The position numbers and the translations under genes were made by a program. DNA of 64,000 bases from Pinus tabuliformis (lineage: Eukaryota > Streptophyta > Pinopsida > Pinales > Pinaceae), in contig CM062816.1 of the NCBI GenBank assembly GCA_031772625.1, forward strand, positions 630,633,269 to 630,697,268, in the 5' to 3' direction. Of this stretch, positions 31,105 to 42,176 are shown piece after piece. Position 1 is the first letter of the stretch. Each line of letters starts with the position of its first letter. Under the pieces are notes generated by a model. That model was not told the origin of the DNA. It searched no databases and was given only the letters and a program-made list of their open reading frames with translations.

Positions 31105-32206
31105 GAAGATCATTCTTCTATTTTTGTAGGATAGTTTTAGTTTCTTTTATTTTGTTTTTCTCTTTCTTATAAATAAAATCGGTTGTGAATGATCATTTAA
31201 AAGGATTCATGAAAGAGCACACTAACTCTCTATCAGATTTTGATTTCACTTGTACAAATAGCAAAGCTTTTCGAAAAATCTGATTTTTATTATTGACAAA
31301 TAGACTTAACTTTAGCCTGAATAATGATATTAGTTTCAACCTTTCAAAAGACTTTGATGAAAGCAACCTTTGGTAAAAAAATTGTTTTGTGTCAGCACAA
31401 TGAAAGGTGTCATCAATAATAAAATAAATATTCTCTGTAAAACTGTTGTTTTCAAGCTCTATTATTTTCGTCCAGAGCTTTCTTAAGGAAAAACAATGAC
31501 TTCCTCCCTGCAAAAGGAAACCGCAACATTCAAAGAAACAATCCAAGAAAACACTATATCTCAAAGAATAAGAGGTCTCATCACAAGTCGGCTTATCATG
31601 ATCACAGATATTATAACTTGCTGACTTTGCCAAAACTGTCTATCAAAATAGGGAAATGACTCAAGATTGTTGCAATCAAAAGACAAGGGGTCTCATCATG
31701 AGCCAGCTTGTTCAACAAAAGTGTAAATCAAGTGAATGACTATGTCATAATTTGGCCACCAAACCAAGACATTGTTCTCTAGAGAATAAAAAAAAGAAAA
31801 AGTGTCAAAAAGGATTTTTCTCTGAAGTGTTGTAAATAACCCCAAGCAGGAAAAAGGATCATTGTTGGATAACATGGTAACCCTGTCGAGGCTATGGACG
31901 CTTGCGGGCAGCAGAGGCTCTACCTACGAAAAATGAGCATATTTTAAAGCCAGTACGCAGAGAAGACCTTATTTTATCTTTTAAAAAAGGACCGAGTAAC
32001 GTCTGATATGAATGCAAGAACTAAGCCTAGGGAAGCAGACAATTGGAATAAAAGAAGGGTTGAGACAAAGTATCATTGACAGGATGAGGGGTAATCTACT
32101 CTATTTGTCCATAACAAAATTTAGACATATGAAAATTTTTCTGTTTCGGAAGTGGAAATGTCAATAAAAAAACAGAGATAACTGGTTCTTCACAGTGAAT
32201 CGCCAT
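31105..32206 (+). other. 3' non-coding region of Tat-like element 1
   Basis: No conserved ORF. A 146-codon open stretch on the minus strand (31193-31633) has no recognisable features. Two loosely similar 40-bp segments around gtctcatca recur. No clear polypurine tract precedes the LTR. Confidence 0.5.
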
Positions 32207-34377
32207 TGTTGTGGTCACCAACAACCCCCCTCTTTGATTAGTATTAGCAATAATATCAAGCAAACGGGGACCCTTAACAAAAAATATCAAAAATATTTTT
32301 ATCAAAATTTTTCTATTTAACTCCCTAAGAGCTATATCGCATCGCAAAGAGAGAGTGAAGAGTTTTCCTATGCGCGTAAATAAGCTGCAAAGAAGCGATG
32401 CGAAATTCATCGCATCGTATATTTTGAAAGCGCCCTTAAAAGAAAATAAAAATGAATCGCCGATGGCCGATATGCGACGTCGCATATCGCAACGTCGCCT
32501 AAACAGCACACAACGAGCAAATGAAAATTGTGATATTGCGATTTGCGATCTGCGATCCTACAAACTGCGATTTTGCGATTTGTGATCTGCGACGAATGAG
32601 ACTATTAATTGTTGCGATACGAATCGCAGAAACCACTCATCGCGAAGTTTCTTCGGCATGATCTGTAAACCCAAAATCGAGCGTGCACCTTAAGGGAAAT
32701 TAATGATTGCACGCCTGAGTACCCAAAGATGATCGTGTTGCGTTTTTCGAAGAGTCAAGTCATTATGAGTGTCGTGATTATGCATTCATTAGATTTTAAA
32801 GCTTTCATGTCAATATTTTTGTCATGTCTCTTTTCCTTTGCGTAAACTGTAAGGCAGCAACTAATATAAATCTATATACAGGAAACATCCAAGGAAAAGG
32901 GGAAAGCGCCAATAGTTGAAGAACAGAGAGCAGATGCCTTCACAAATGAATACCGCATGCAGCAGAGCCGCGGATTCCAGAGTATCACTCCACAGACACT
33001 GATGAAAATAGACTATCCAAGACTCAGAGTCAAAGGCGCACAAAAGCAGCATGTTTGCAAAAGATCCTGAAGCTCAGATTGGATAAAGCAAAAAGAAAAA
33101 CGTTGAAAAGGGATGATGCTTCAGAAAAGCCTGGAACAAAGAATGGAAGCAATTTTCAATACGTAAGATTGTTCAGGCAATGAAATCCCTAACTCATTGA
33201 GTCATTCACACGGCCAGAAACCGAAATAGCAACAACACAATCAGTTTGAAAGAAATCTGGGTTATACTAAGTATACGCACAGCAAAAAACACCCAGTCAG
33301 AGGAAGATTTTCAAAAATATCTTCTAGTTTGTCAGAAAGAGGTGCCAGCTTTTGTTATTTCTACTTTTATCGCCTGAGCAAAAGGAAAAGACAACCAGCC
33401 GACTCTTTCCAGGTGAACCTCACATTGCTTACAGCACTAAGGAGCAGATACAGAAACAGTTAGAAATTAGATTCAATTTTTAGAAATAAATTTGCTTTAG
33501 TAAAAGGGCGGTCATTTGAAGTTGTTCCCTAAATTTGTGTAATTAAGATTAGTTAGTTAGTAGTATTTAACCCTTCTCATGGCATTTGGAGAAGGGTCCA
33601 GAAATTTGTCAAAAAACTTGTCCTCAGAACATGCACTTTTGCACCCTCGGAGGGGGTTTTTGATGAATGGATGGATCGAGATTTATTTATGTTTACATTT
33701 TAATGTCTGCTACTGATGTTTCACTTCTGTACTCTTAGTAGATGTTAGAAGTAAGTAGAGATAAATTGTTATTGCTTGAAGTTTGTGAGTGAAAATTAGT
33801 CATAAATGGTACTTTTATCTCTTGATTAATTTCTGCTCATATTCTTAGAGTGATATACAGCTGATTTGTTTATTTGTTAATGTATGAATGTCTGGATTTC
33901 CATTTGGCACTTTTGCACGGTGGAATCATTTGTTTGTGCTTAACATATGAATAACTGATTATGTGATATGTTGTTCACAACTGTTTTGCCTAACTTCTTA
34001 TGCAGAATGGTTCATCTTAATTGATTTATATTCGTATGATAACTGAATGATCTTTATTACCAGTTGTTATATGAAATCTTTTTAGATCACATAATGAAAG
34101 AATTTTACCCCGGGTTAGTATAGATTAGATGTGCTGTTTTTGCTAGATTATAGTAGCATAGAGTTAGTTTAGAGTCTAGAATTAAATTAGTTTAAAATTA
34201 CCTTTAGATTAGTATCTTCAAAATCTACACACACACACACACAACTTTTAGATTGGGAAGTTGGTCCCATCATCCCCAGTCGGACCCGCTACACCAAACG
34301 GGCACGGAGCCGCCAACCAGGTTCCTGACCGGGTGGGTATCCCCCTTGTTGTTGACCCGATTTCGGGGCCCTCAACA
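32207..34377 (+). repeat. 3' LTR of Tat-like element 1
   Basis: Same length as 22917-25087 with scattered substitutions. Many of them lie at CpG inside GCGAT words (gcgat versus gcaat, gcgat versus gtgat). Confidence 0.95.
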
Positions 34378-35250
34378 ACTTCCTAATTGCAACAATTTTG
34401 GTCATGCTTGTGGTTTGGAACATGCATGTTTTTCTTATACTACCCTTCACTCTATTTTTTGCTATCCTTGAAGGAGTTTATCTATCATCTGTATTGAATA
34501 AGGTGCCACAGAGTGGTTGGTGTCCCTTCGTCATTGTAACAATTTTTCTGACCATAATGTTCTCTTCGAAATAAGGAAGGTAGAAAAAGTATAAATATTT
34601 AGCATGGAGAAAACTTAGCATAGCAGGTTTGAAGGGATTGATTGTTGGGGTGAATTCACTTGTACCAGGAATTCATTTCCTTTGCAGTGACCTTATTTCT
34701 GAATTACCACCAATTATTGAGCATTATGTAAAGAATGTGGGGTCTTTGCATGAAGTTCTTATCATTGTTACCATAAGAATGGTTCTAGTCAAGACAATAC
34801 TTTTGTCGAAGTCATTTATGGTTGGAAAACTAGAACCAAAAGGTGTATATAAATGTGTAGCCCAATATGGTTACAAAGATACCCCAAACATTGAAGGCTC
34901 TGAATTTATCAACCAGGGTTTTGAAAGCATAAAAGACTATCTCAAGCTTAGAGGAACTCATTCCTCCTCACATGACAAAAGTTATGCAAGCAGAAATACA
35001 GTGGAAGAAAGTAACTACTCTTAGATGAGGAATTGTAGTAGATTGAATTGGCAAAGAATACAAGGTTTGTGTATCTTCTAGGAAAAATCACATTGAAGAC
35101 TAATAAGAGCGCTAGGCCTTTTGAAGGATTACTAATTGACAAGCTCTATAGGTTTCTCCAAAAAAATTGCAGGTTGACTCTGTCTCCCTACAATATACCA
35201 CCTGTGCATTTACTTGAAGTCAAAATGGTGCAAGAAATTTAGAGTTCGTT
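34378..35250 (+). pseudogene. HAK/KUP/KT pseudogene, copy 4, right part
   Basis: Resumes in the second unit of the 147-bp duplication. It carries the same two stops as copy 2 near 34574-34585, the long C-terminal domain block (34629-35024: PGIHFLCSDLISELPPI, KCVAQYGYKD), and the final exon at about 35060-35240 (RFLQKNCRLTLSPYNIP). The last block matches the conserved C-terminus of plant K+ uptake permeases. Confidence 0.85.
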
Positions 35251-35539
35251 CACACAAAACTGTTAGAAGACAATGAAATTATAAGCTTTTACTCATAATA
35301 AAACTTTTAGGGCCGTAAAGTTCCTGATCACTCGAAAATAATATATAATTTTGTACTATTGTTAGTATTTTAATAAATTTATAAGATTTCAAAATGAAAA
35401 TTTTTGTTGAGATCAGAAGAAATAAGCATTGAGTTTTTCACCATTTCTGCGATAAATCATGAATCATGTAGAGTGAACTGGTACATACATGTTTAATGTT
35501 TTGTGACTAGTGGAATGGAAAAAGATGATAACAGCTCAT
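35251..35539 (+). other. 3' flank of KUP copy 4
   Basis: Collinear with 3990-4262 downstream of KUP copy 2; continues at 50997 beyond the inserted element. Confidence 0.7.
35535..35539. repeat. Target site duplication CTCAT, left
   Basis: CTCAT, repeated at 50997-51001; the unoccupied site is acagctcattactttt near 4258. Confidence 0.93.
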
Positions 35540-36588
35540 TGTTACACTACAATTTGTCACCATGACTATCTACAGTTAGTATGGCTCTATCAACTGTCAT
35601 ACTATCCTCCTTGGCAAGTCTCATACCTCTGCTCCTCATGTCAAACTCCAAGAAAGAGAGAAAGTCCTTAAAAGTCAATTAACTCTTGTTACGTAGTTTC
35701 CCTTAGCCTTACCTGCGTGTACGCACCTCCAGTTCATAAAACTTGCGTACCTGTATGCTCTGTATGTAAAGGGGTGGGTGCGTACTCCTGTAAAGGTCAA
35801 AAGGCGCAAGTTTCACTTCAAAAAAGTTACTTGTGGTCATTTCTAGAGCATTCTAGAAGATGGTTTGACGTGGATTGGGCGCCTCCAGATGGTTCATGCA
35901 TCCCTATGTAAGAGGAACTTATCCCATGAAGAGGGGAGCTATCCCATTGAAAGAGGGGCTTATCCCATTCATGGTGGACCTGATTAACTTCCTCCTAAGC
36001 ACTATAAATACAGGCATTGGGCCAGAGGGAGGGGAGGTTGAAAGCTGAACATTCCTAAGGGTAGATGCTGCTGAGATTAGGACTCCCTTATAGAGCTTGA
36101 GAGGAGAGATTCCCATCCTTTCTTAGCTTCATTTGGAAGTGGGTGAGCTGATCAAAGTAAAGGAAAACTCTTGCTGGACCCTGGAAGGGACCTGCACAAC
36201 ACCAAGGCTCAGGTTGTAATGGTTTCTTTTGTTTCCACTTAATACAATTAAGCTCATTTTTCTCAACAAGTTGTTATACATTATTTGTTTCATATACTCC
36301 TTGGTCTGTATGATGAATATGTTTTATTTTATGAGTTATTCAGGTGCTATGTAATCGTTTTCTTGTTAGTGAATGCAGGTTTCGAAGAGAAGGAGGAGCT
36401 CATCCGGATCGGCGAGGCTGGACTACTACAAAGCGTTGGACTAAAGGTATGTTATAAACACCTGATTACTTGTATTCTAAACACATATTTAGGGAAAGAT
36501 CGTGTTTAATTGTCTTGTTTGTCACTAGAAAGCCTTAGCTTCTAGGGAGGTTGGTTTTGTCCGCAAAATTGACTCTTTCCGCATGACA
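35540..36588 (+). repeat. 5' LTR of Tat-like element 2
   Basis: tgttacacta to ccgcatgaca; pairs with 49948-50996, same length. It contains GCGTAC/GTACGC words at 35712-35795 and the promoter elements listed below. Confidence 0.95.
35911..36010 (+). promoter_or_regulatory. LTR promoter: three GGGATAA-type repeats plus TATA box
   Basis: Three about 21-bp imperfect repeats (agaggaacttatcccatga, agaggggagctatcccattg, agaggggcttatcccattc) end about 35 bp before TATAAATA at 36003-36010. On the minus strand each reads ATGGGATAAG or a variant, resembling plant I-box/GATA sites. The 3' LTR equivalent is at 50319-50418. Confidence 0.6.
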
Positions 36589-36591
36589 AAA

Positions 36592-36609
36592 TGGCGACTC
36601 CACTGGGGA
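36592..36609 (+). promoter_or_regulatory. Primer-binding site (Tat-type)
   Basis: TGGCGACTCCACTGGGGA three bases after the 5' LTR. This is a primer site commonly seen in plant Ty3/gypsy elements, and I believe it is of tRNA-Arg type. Confidence 0.85.
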
Positions 36610-38600
36610 ACTCCATTGATGTGAATGATTTTTCCTTTGTCTGAAACTTTGATCTGAGAAAAGTCTTTTTCTTTCTGGTTTTTGGCTGTCTAACTGTGCA
36701 TTTGAGTGGCTTAGCTTAGGGTTAAATTAGATTTTAGTTTTTCTTAGTTTTGCTAGAAGTACGCAGCCTCTGCGTTAAGCACAGTGCGTACCTGTACGCA
36801 CTGCAGCTTTGTGCACAGAGCGTACACGCACCTGTGCAAACAGGTTGCCTGCGTACCCTATCAAAATTGAGAAAATTTCAATTTTCTCCTTTTTGCCTCT
36901 TAGATTTTGTTTGTAAGTTGTTTTTACCACCCAGATCCACTGGTTACCTGCCATAAATCTTCACCTAAGCTGGTTTCATCAGTGTCAAGAGTTTTAGTGA
37001 AATTCGTAGAGGTTCTAGCCTTAGGGTTTGATTTTTGCATTGGTCCTGTAGTGACTTTGGCTTTAGAAGTCGTAAAACCTTGGATATCCCTGGTCTTTGC
37101 AGTCTTCTTAGGAGTCGGACCTTTCATAGAATCCACCCTTGTGAGAAACCTTCCTTTGTGTTGTCTCTTTGCCGAATCTCGAAAAAGTTTGTTGATTGAA
37201 CTGTGAATTTCGTTTTAAGAAAAAGAACAAAAGATTTTGATTTTTGTTTTTGACTAGTTTTTGATTCTGCATTAACTAGTCCTTAGTTAAATCATGACTG
37301 AGTAAAACATCCTAGGATCATACTTTGTAGGTTTTGGCATCATTAGATTTGCTTATTAGGTGAATTTCTCTTTGATTTTCTTTTAAGTAGAATTGATTTG
37401 ATTGTCATAGATTTTTAAGATTTGATTTTTGATTTTTATATGCTTTTTTAAGTAGGAAAAATCCAAAAAATCTCTTTTGAAGAAAACTTTGCTTTAGTAG
37501 CATTTGTGTCTTTGAAAAGAACAGGAATTTTTGCGACATAATTAGTGGTCATGTGTTGTATGCTTTGGAAAAGATAAAGAGATTGTTTCTTTGATTTTCA
37601 TTGCCAAGAAAGTTGTCCTTATATCAATTTTGCATTCTCCAACTCTCTTAGCTAGGGAATTCATTGAAAAAGAAAATTAGTATAAATCATCGTAAGTGCA
37701 TCTTTTTAGTGGATTTGAGTCGAGTCTACACACCATTAGTTTCATCTCCACTACCTTTTGTCCTAAATAAAACCCATAAAAATTAACGCTTAAAGTAAAA
37801 TCAACTTAGTAACTTTTTAATTACTAGGGCTCTGAAACACCAATATAGATCAGGCTAGTGTCTTGCAGTAGGAGAGTAATTAACTCTCCAAGATAGTAAA
37901 ACCAAACAAGTAGCTTATCTTGTGGTAGGATAAATCCAACTGTTTCATTTGTACTCTGGGAAAGCTCCTCTTAAAGGAGAAGCACGAGACCGTGTCCGAA
38001 CCAGTGAGGGGATCAATCCTCCTTCATTGGGAAAGACGCCAGATACGCACATACTACAAACGGTAAACCTCGGATTATTGTCGAGGAGCCTGGGGTCACT
38101 TGTCGGTAAACCTTGGATTATTGTCAAGGAGCCAGCAAGGGGATTGAGCTTGTTACTCTGCCCTTGCATGCTATCGGGTCGTAGACTGTTCCCCCAGGTA
38201 TATTTGTTGCTGTTGGTAACCTTAGTGACCATTATCTTTAGGATTCTACCCAAGGTGACGGTGGAGGGAACATCCCACTGTACCTGGAACAGACGTCAGC
38301 TAGACTCACTTGGATTTTCCGGGGGGTTCACTTCACTCGAGACAGTTAAAGTGGAGGAACTTGTGCCGGTCTATTCATTGAGCAGGTTGCCGGGGTAACT
38401 GTTCCACCCACCACTTCTGTACTGAATTCAGCGATGTTGGGCTTCATCACCAACTAGTGTTTTCGGTCCGGAAGGTTACTGTTTGTGTTTGGTTTGACGC
38501 CCTAGATTCTTTAGGTGTGTGATTCGAATTTGTTTGGTTCTTTAGAGACGTTAGGCGGTTTGCTTTGAGATTTTACTTTGTTTGCGTGTGCAGTAATTAA
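36610..38600 (+). other. Leader of Tat-like element 2
   Basis: About 2 kb without a conserved ORF. It contains a GCGTAC/GTACGC cluster at 36758-36862 and a tandem pair of hairpins at 38068-38129. Confidence 0.7.
38068..38129 (+). other. Two tandem covarying hairpins in leader
   Basis: Stem CCTCG/CGAGG (38068-38072, 38082-38086) and stem CCTTG/CAAGG (38111-38115, 38125-38129) enclose the same loop GATTATTGT. They lie 43 bp apart within a direct repeat that starts cggtaaacct. The single differing stem position changes on both sides, so pairing is kept. Confidence 0.6.
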
Positions 38601-41600
38601 AAGTCTTTAACTGTGGCTGAATTACCGAGACAGTCCCATCGACTTCGGGGCCAGTCTCCTAAGATTGTTACCGTGGCCGATTTGTTGAGGAAGTCCCGTA
38701 GACTTCGGGGCGAACCTCTTGAAGACGTCCCGGGTCATTACGAAGGTTTGGAAGTCCTTGTAACTCCTCCTAGTGGCAGTAAAGTAGGTTCACCTGAAGA
38801 AGGAGAGTCTTCATTGGTAGTCCATCCTGATTACCAAAGTCTAGAAACAGGTTATAATCCTGAAGCTGTTGCAGTTTCCGATCTTGCTGTTAGTTTTTCA
38901 TCTACTAGTGATATAGGCGAAGAACCTGAAATATTTGAACCTGTTACTCCAACTTCTAGTGTTCTTGATTCACCTAGGGTAGAAAGAGTCATCACCGAAA
39001 ATCTCCCTTCTGGTTTGATAGCTATTGAAGAACTTGCTCCAGAAGAAGAAATAGGCGTCCCTATCCCTAAAGAGCAACCTACTATTGATCTAAGGGAGCG
39101 TGAATCCATTTTTTACAGTCCACCTAGAAGTACTACTTGGTATCTTTCGTTAACTAATTATTTAGACAACTCAGGGATAAGTTTTTCTCCACCTCGTACT
39201 CCTTATCCACCCGGAGGTATTTATACTCCTGTAAATGTGTCTAGTCAGTCGTCCGTGTTTACTCAATCTCCTGAATCTTTCTTGTACGACGGTCCTTCTG
39301 TTCCTGCTAGGTATCAGTCACTTTCTGGTACTTTTGTAGGAGCATCTCCTCAACCCATTGGACATGGATTATTAACTGGAAACAATGGTAATAAACCGTT
39401 GGGCGTAGGAGACATTTACATGATGTCAGGTTCAATTCCCAGTTCTCAACCTCAAGGTGGCCAGTTACCGCCTGGGGGGCAGCCTCAATTAACGCTTGGG
39501 GGGCAACCTCAAGGTACACAAATTGCGTCTGGGGGGCAACCTCAAGGACAGTATGTACCCATGGTACAGTACATTCCTCAAGGTCAACCCCAGCCTCAAT
39601 ATGTACCCCAAGGTCAACCTCAGTATCAATTTGTACCCCAAGGTCAACCAAAGTATCAATTTATGCCTCAAGGTCAACCCCAGTATCAGTACTTACCTCA
39701 AGGGTATCTACCCCAAGGTCAGTACTTGAGTCAAGGTTATCAACCACCCCAAGGACAATCTTATGTTCAAGGTACGGGAAATGTACCTTTCAATTATCAA
39801 TCCTACCCTCAATCCAGTTATGGATCTCAATATCCTCAACCTGTCATGGGTCAATACCCCGGAATGAACATAGTGTGGGATCCATCGCAAGTTCAATAGG
39901 TGTTGCAGCCAAGCGTACAATTGTCATCTCAAACTGGACAACCTTTAGTTTCTGGTCCAACCCAGCAACCAGTCCAGTCTAATTTTCAAACTTTTGTACC
40001 TTCGGTAGTTACTCAGTCGCCCATTGTACCTCATACTCCATCTCAAACGACTGCTGCAACTACCACAACATCTGTTCCTTCCACCACACTTACTTCTGGA
40101 GTATCGACAACTCCGGTTTCTACTGTCTCTGCCACTACTCCTCGGACATCTTTACCATTGTCTGGATCCACGGTTCAAACTACAGTTCAGATGCCTATAG
40201 GACAGCCTGGTTTAAGTACGATTGTCACTAGTCAACCACAATTCGTTTATCAACTGTACCAGGGATAGTACCAATACGGGCCTGCTGTCCAGCAACCGGT
40301 TTACCAGTATCAACCGTATCCTGGGTACACTTATCAACAACTACAGCAACCCCAGTATGGTCTGGTTAATCCTAGTTTTCCGAGAGGATACAATATCCCG
40401 AATGCGATTCCTATTCCAAGTTATCCTGGATATCCTCCTCCTGGGACTGGTCTTGTGACTCAGAGTTTTAGGGATCCTAATTGGCAATTACCGTTTATCG
40501 CAACTTTGGATTTACCAGACTTGACGTGCCTAACAAACGATCCAATAAATTATCTTCCGTTCTGCCCGCCAATGCCAAATAAGTTGCCCAGTGACAAACC
40601 CAAGTTTGAAGGTAAGTCTGGAGAGGATCCGTCAAATCATGTGATGACTTACCACCTCTGGTGTGCTTCAAATTCCATCACGGATGATCTGATCTGTTTA
40701 CGTCTTTTTCAGCGTACGCTCATTAGACTCGCGGCCAAGTGGCACATTGAGTTACCACGGGCCTCTTTTTATAATTTTAGTCAGTTAGCTACCTCGTTCT
40801 TAACTCATTTTCAGTTGCCGGTCAGATATGATAATGGCATCGAGTTATTAAATTCATTAAAACAATCGACGTCCACTTATATTTCCGATCATATTCATGA
40901 ATGGAGACGTCGAAGGCGATGAGTGAAAGTTTTTATCCCGAACCAAATCTTAGGTAAATGGTTTGTTAAATCATTATTACCGAAGATTACTGAAGACGTA
41001 GCTAAGGCCGGAGTAGTCACTGAGGAGCAAGTAATTTCTCAAGCATAGTACCTTGACTTAGTTTACACTCAGTCAGGTACGTTACACGAAAAGATCCCAC
41101 ATCTTCCAAAGTCAAATCAAATCGCTGCTGCTCCTTCGGGATCTCATGCTGCTGATGGCATAATTGGTACGGTGAATACTAAAAGAAAGAAGAAGTATTC
41201 AAAGAATTCTTCGCCCATTATAACCTTACCAGACTCCCCGACAGGAGAATCTTCTGCTGAAGTTTCCACTGATATTCACGTTGTAGAGTCATCTACGACT
41301 AAATCAAAAAATGGTGGGAAAAAGAAAGGCAAGAAGAAGAATAAAGCAGACAAAACTCCAAAGGAGAAAACAGAAAAGTCGGAAACCAATGACGAAAAGC
41401 GCAAGCCTCGTTATCCTTGTCTTATTTGTGAAGAGGATCATTTTACAAGAGATTGCCCTCATCGAGCCGAGGTTGCGAAAATCGTCAAAGGTTCCCAAAT
41501 TCCTGCTGTCTTGAAGGACCCATTTCCGAAAGATAGCAAAATGATAGGTTCTTCCTCAAGTGCCACTGAAGAACCCATATTGATGATGTCTCATGTAAAG

Positions 41601-42176
41601 ATTGCGACTCGCTCACACGATTATGGTAGTAAAAGTCCTATTGATGGATCGAAAGAAGCAGAATCTTCTCAGTCAAATCCATCAACCTCAGCTCCCAGTT
41701 CCGATCCACTACAGATCGAGAAACCTAACCCTGACTTAGTAATCAAATCGCCCACCAAGGGTGTACTTCGAAGGTCTACTTTCAATCCACATGCGATTGC
41801 GGCCCAGAATTGCAACATTGTTGAGGATTTAGCTGTTTCACCCTCAACAATGTCGGCTTTAGAAGTGTTGCAATCATGCCTAGCACAACGAAAATTACTT
41901 TTGTCGGCTATAGGAGCTGTTGATGTTCAAGACCCGAACCTAATAATCTTTGATCTAGAAAATAGTACACTGCGTTTACCTCATCAGATGGCTTTCCAGA
42001 TCCTAGTGATAGTAAAAAATAGGCCTATTCATCGGACTGTAATTGATGAGGGAGCTTCCACGTGTATTATGTCGATACAGTGCTGGAGATCGCTTAGTTC
42101 TCCTTCACTAAATCAATCCCCGACAATTCGTAAGGCATTTGATGGCCGTGGGTTCCATCCATTAGGCATTCTATAG
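38601..42176 (+). pseudogene. gag: Gag and protease of Tat-like element 2
   Basis: One frame from 38601 with stops at 39897, 40266, 40920, 41046 and 42174. No ATG opens it; the first residues read from GTG, so the start is probably mutated. Residues 5-45 hold a duplicated motif (ELPRQSHRLRGQ, DLLRKSRRLRGE). An acidic Ser/Thr/Pro region follows, then a Gln/Pro/Gly/Tyr low-complexity segment (about 39440-39890 and again to 40450) built of PQGQPQYQ-type decapeptides. The Gag capsid domain starts near 40590 (PKFEGKSGEDPSNHVM). A Lys-rich region and a zinc knuckle-like CLICEEDHFTRDC (about 41416-41455) lead to the protease motif VIDEGASTCIMS (about 42040). All stops fit one C-to-T or G-to-A change. 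Confidence 0.9.

Larger units (their letters stand above)
22917..34377 (+). mobile_element. Ty3/gypsy LTR retrotransposon, Tat-like, 2.17-kb LTRs
   Basis: An 11,461-bp element: two 2,171-bp LTRs, gag at 25121, PR, an RNase H domain placed before RT, RT, gypsy RNase H, integrase, and a 1.1-kb 3' region. Several stops and at least two frameshifted intervals make it defective. It is inserted in KUP copy 4. Extra RNase H domains are a hallmark of the plant Tat lineage, which is why I assign it there. Confidence 0.93.

Noticed and set aside
31193-31633. 146-codon antisense ORF in the 11.5-kb Ty3 element
   Set aside because: No protein-like motifs and no similarity to the antisense ORF of the other element; composition is typical of chance frames in AT-rich DNA.
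37949-38398. 149-codon ORF in the leader of the 15.5-kb element
   Set aside because: It overlaps the hairpin repeat, has no conserved block, and the opposite strand is equally open.
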